Shown here one piece after another: positions 20,922 through 22,303 of a DNA stretch of 22,303 nucleotides (its first letter is position 1; each line of letters starts with the position of its first letter). The translations under genes were made by a program, and so were the position numbers. The DNA comes from a virus: positions 1-22,303 of IMG/VR virus record IMGVR_UViG_3300044859_001373, one strand, 5' to 3'. The notes beneath the pieces are model-generated. The model saw only the letters and a program-made list of their open reading frames with translations, had not been told where the DNA came from and ran no database searches.

Positions 20922-22303
20922 TTACTTGCTGGATTTATAACTAGCGTAGCCGCGACCGTAGCCGCTTCGTTGACCTTCCGCTACACCTTTGTTTTTCTGA
21001 AAATTTACTTCAGTACTCTTATCTAGTTGATCAGCAAAGTGAGCCAGTGCCGGACTCTTGCCTGCCATGTATGCGTCTACAGCAGGGCCTTCTGCCACGC
21101 CTTGCGATTCAAAAGTACCTATATCTTTAGAAACTCTACGCTCACTGCCTTGACTTGGAAAATTAGTTTGTGATTTCTTAGATTGTTGCATCTTTTGTGC
21201 AGCCGCATCTTGTGCCTTTGCCTTCAACACATTCAATGTTCTTGTGTCTAATTCTCTACCATCTTCTTTTGCTCGTTGCACTAAGACCTGAAAATATTTG
21301 TTTGCTAATTCTACTTGTTGACCATTCATGCTTGGCATTGTTTGAGCGCCAACACCTAGTGAACTTAATGCCATTGCACTACCTGCAACAACATCTTTCC
21401 AGCCTTCCGCCACACCTTGAGGGTTATCGTTGGGATTGGTAGTCAACATAAACTCTTTGCCCTGATTGAACAGTTTAGCCTGCATTGTTAGTGCGGCTTT
21501 GTTTGCGGCAGCCTTACCGCGGAATGAATAAGGACCGCCTTGTTTGTCTTTGATGATTTTTCCATTGAGACGAATGTACCATGTACCGGACTGCACTTGT
21601 TGTTCACGGCGACGATCGCTTTCGTGATCTTCATCGTTGGCACCACCATCAGCACGATATGCTTGTGAATTCTTACCAAAACCTGTGCGATTGTCATCGT
21701 AGTTTCTGTAACCAGCTTCTGTTACACCTTGCTGGCCATACATATCCATCAGTTGTCGAACATAGAAATTGTAATGACCACGGCGGCCGTTGTATTCTCT
21801 ATCTCCAAGCACAGTCTTTAGAGCTCGTACAGCATCATTTACGTCTGAACCCTGCATTATTTTTAGTGCGTCGGTCACAAGTGAATCAACTCGCTGTGAA
21901 CCTTCCGCTACAGCTTCTTGCATGTTCTTCAGCAATTCTTGTGCTTTTTCAACACTGATCATGTATCTACCAAATCTATTTGGGTCTGCTGCCTTTTGTA
22001 GATATTCTTTGCTAAATCCTTTTGGTGCTTCTGCGGCCGGTTTATTATCAGCAGGTGCTGTCACTGTTGTACTTGGCTTTAGCCCGCCAGTGAAACCGCC
22101 TTGGCCATCAGGAGTAACTCTGGCATTGGCGCCTGCTGAGCCAAGAGCCATTGCTCCAGCAAGACCTAATCCAGCTAACTTGGAACCCAAGCCTTCGTCT
22201 ACATCTTTACCTGCAAAATTATCATTCTGGAAACTACCAACAATGTACCATTTTAAATCATGGTCAACATCATTATGTTCTACACCCATTACGTTAACAT
22301 TGT
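20922..22303 (-). CDS. Polypeptide with repeated prohead-protease-like sites, N-terminus off the window
   Basis: A frame open at the right edge; the first Met visible (22289) is probably internal, because codons upstream are open too. Numbered from that Met, the protein has VDE32|G, VAE129|G, VTE191|A, VAE295|G, VAE400|G and VAE438|G, all fitting the T4 gp21 cleavage rule (hydrophobic-x-Glu | Gly/Ala/Ser). Cutting would give peptides of about 97, 62, 104, 105, 38 and 17 residues, the last a basic GQRSGYGRGYASYKSSK. Two segments right after sites (LAGLGLAGAMALGSAG and VVAGSAMALSSLGVGA) are alike. Low-complexity, Gln/Gly-rich linkers are common. It resembles internal-head or scaffold proteins of marine T4-like phages; the exact virion role is unknown. 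Confidence 0.7.
   Translation of the reverse strand, partial: NVNVMGVEHNDVDHDLKWYIVGSFQNDNFAGKDVDEGLGSKLAGLGLAGAMALGSAGANARVTPDGQGGFTGGLKPSTTVTAPADNKPAAEAPKGFSKEYLQKAADPNRFGRYMISVEKAQELLKNMQEAVAEGSQRVDSLVTDALKIMQGSDVNDAVRALKTVLGDREYNGRRGHYNFYVRQLMDMYGQQGVTEAGYRNYDDNRTGFGKNSQAYRADGGANDEDHESDRRREQQVQSGTWYIRLNGKIIKDKQGGPYSFRGKAAANKAALTMQAKLFNQGKEFMLTTNPNDNPQGVAEGWKDVVAGSAMALSSLGVGAQTMPSMNGQQVELANKYFQVLVQRAKEDGRELDTRTLNVLKAKAQDAAAQKMQQSKKSQTNFPSQGSERRVSKDIGTFESQGVAEGPAVDAYMAGKSPALAHFADQLDKSTEVNFQKNKGVAEGQRSGYGRGYASYKSSK
20973..21917 (-). repeat. Dispersed 18-base repeats encoding QGVAEG-type motifs
   Basis: Five copies lie in one frame of the structural-type gene at 20973-20990, 21087-21104, 21402-21419, 21714-21731 and 21900-21917. 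Their consensus on the minus strand is close to CAAGGTGTGGCGGAAGG. Three encode (K/Q)GVAEG, one QGVTEA and one EAVAEG. Conservation at the DNA level beyond the Glu-Gly bond suggests copying of a module boundary. Confidence 0.75.

Noticed and set aside
20932-20939. TATAAATC as another late promoter
   Set aside because: It encodes the last codons of the structural-type gene and a one-off match is expected in AT-rich coding DNA.

Overview
The window looks like part of the genome of a T4-like tailed phage (myovirus), most probably an aquatic or marine one. The evidence is a T4-type family B DNA polymerase (gp43), a gp45-type sliding clamp, a DsbA-like DNA-binding protein, and a structural-type protein studded with T4 prohead-protease-like sites. 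Many small conserved-looking genes resemble those of cyanophage and pelagic phage T4-likes. The DNA is AT-rich. Every convincing gene lies on the minus strand, packed with ATGA overlaps or gaps of a few bases, so transcription runs from high to low coordinates. I see no tRNA, rRNA, CRISPR array or insertion sequence, and no gene-free stretch over 300 bases. The host cannot be named from sequence alone. Four sigma70-type promoters with 17-bp spacers suggest a host RNA polymerase of the usual bacterial type.

Layout in the direction of transcription. (1) 22303-20922: a structural or internal-head-like polypeptide, open at the window edge, cut by repeated VAE|G motifs; then a 26-residue mini-ORF and a structured leader. 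(2) 20713-19643: a radical-SAM protein with an N-terminal SPASM-like cysteine segment. (3) A sigma70 promoter with a palindrome in its spacer drives dsbA, clpP, DNA polymerase 43 and a methyltransferase-like gene (19569-15088). (4) A second promoter drives the sliding clamp 45, a DpdA-like transglycosylase, a coiled-coil protein, unknown genes, a Bax-inhibitor-1-family membrane protein, two acidic paralogues flanking a small membrane protein, and a 59-residue protein (15052-9661). (5) Inside that last small gene is an exact-consensus promoter (TTGACA-17-TATAAT). It heads a nine-gene run (9664-2853): unknown protein, T-fold protein, small basic protein, GT-B glycosyltransferase, GalE, SGNH-hydrolase-like, B12-type radical SAM, half-size DegT aminotransferase, and 2OG-Fe(II) oxygenase-like. 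(6) folE and a second methyltransferase (2756-1377). (7) A promoter, queD, and a GT-A glycosyltransferase running off the left edge.

Two themes link the genes. First, FolE, QueD and the TGT/DpdA-like protein are steps of the known 7-deazaguanine route (GTP to preQ0 precursors to base exchange in DNA). This points to a hypermodified phage genome, although QueE and QueC are not in the window. Second, the promoter-headed sugar, radical-SAM, aminotransferase and oxygenase operon, with glycosyltransferases nearby, looks like a pathway that makes and transfers an unusual sugar. Whether its target is DNA, virion or host envelope cannot be decided here. The T-fold protein that opens that operon is a possible link between the two themes.
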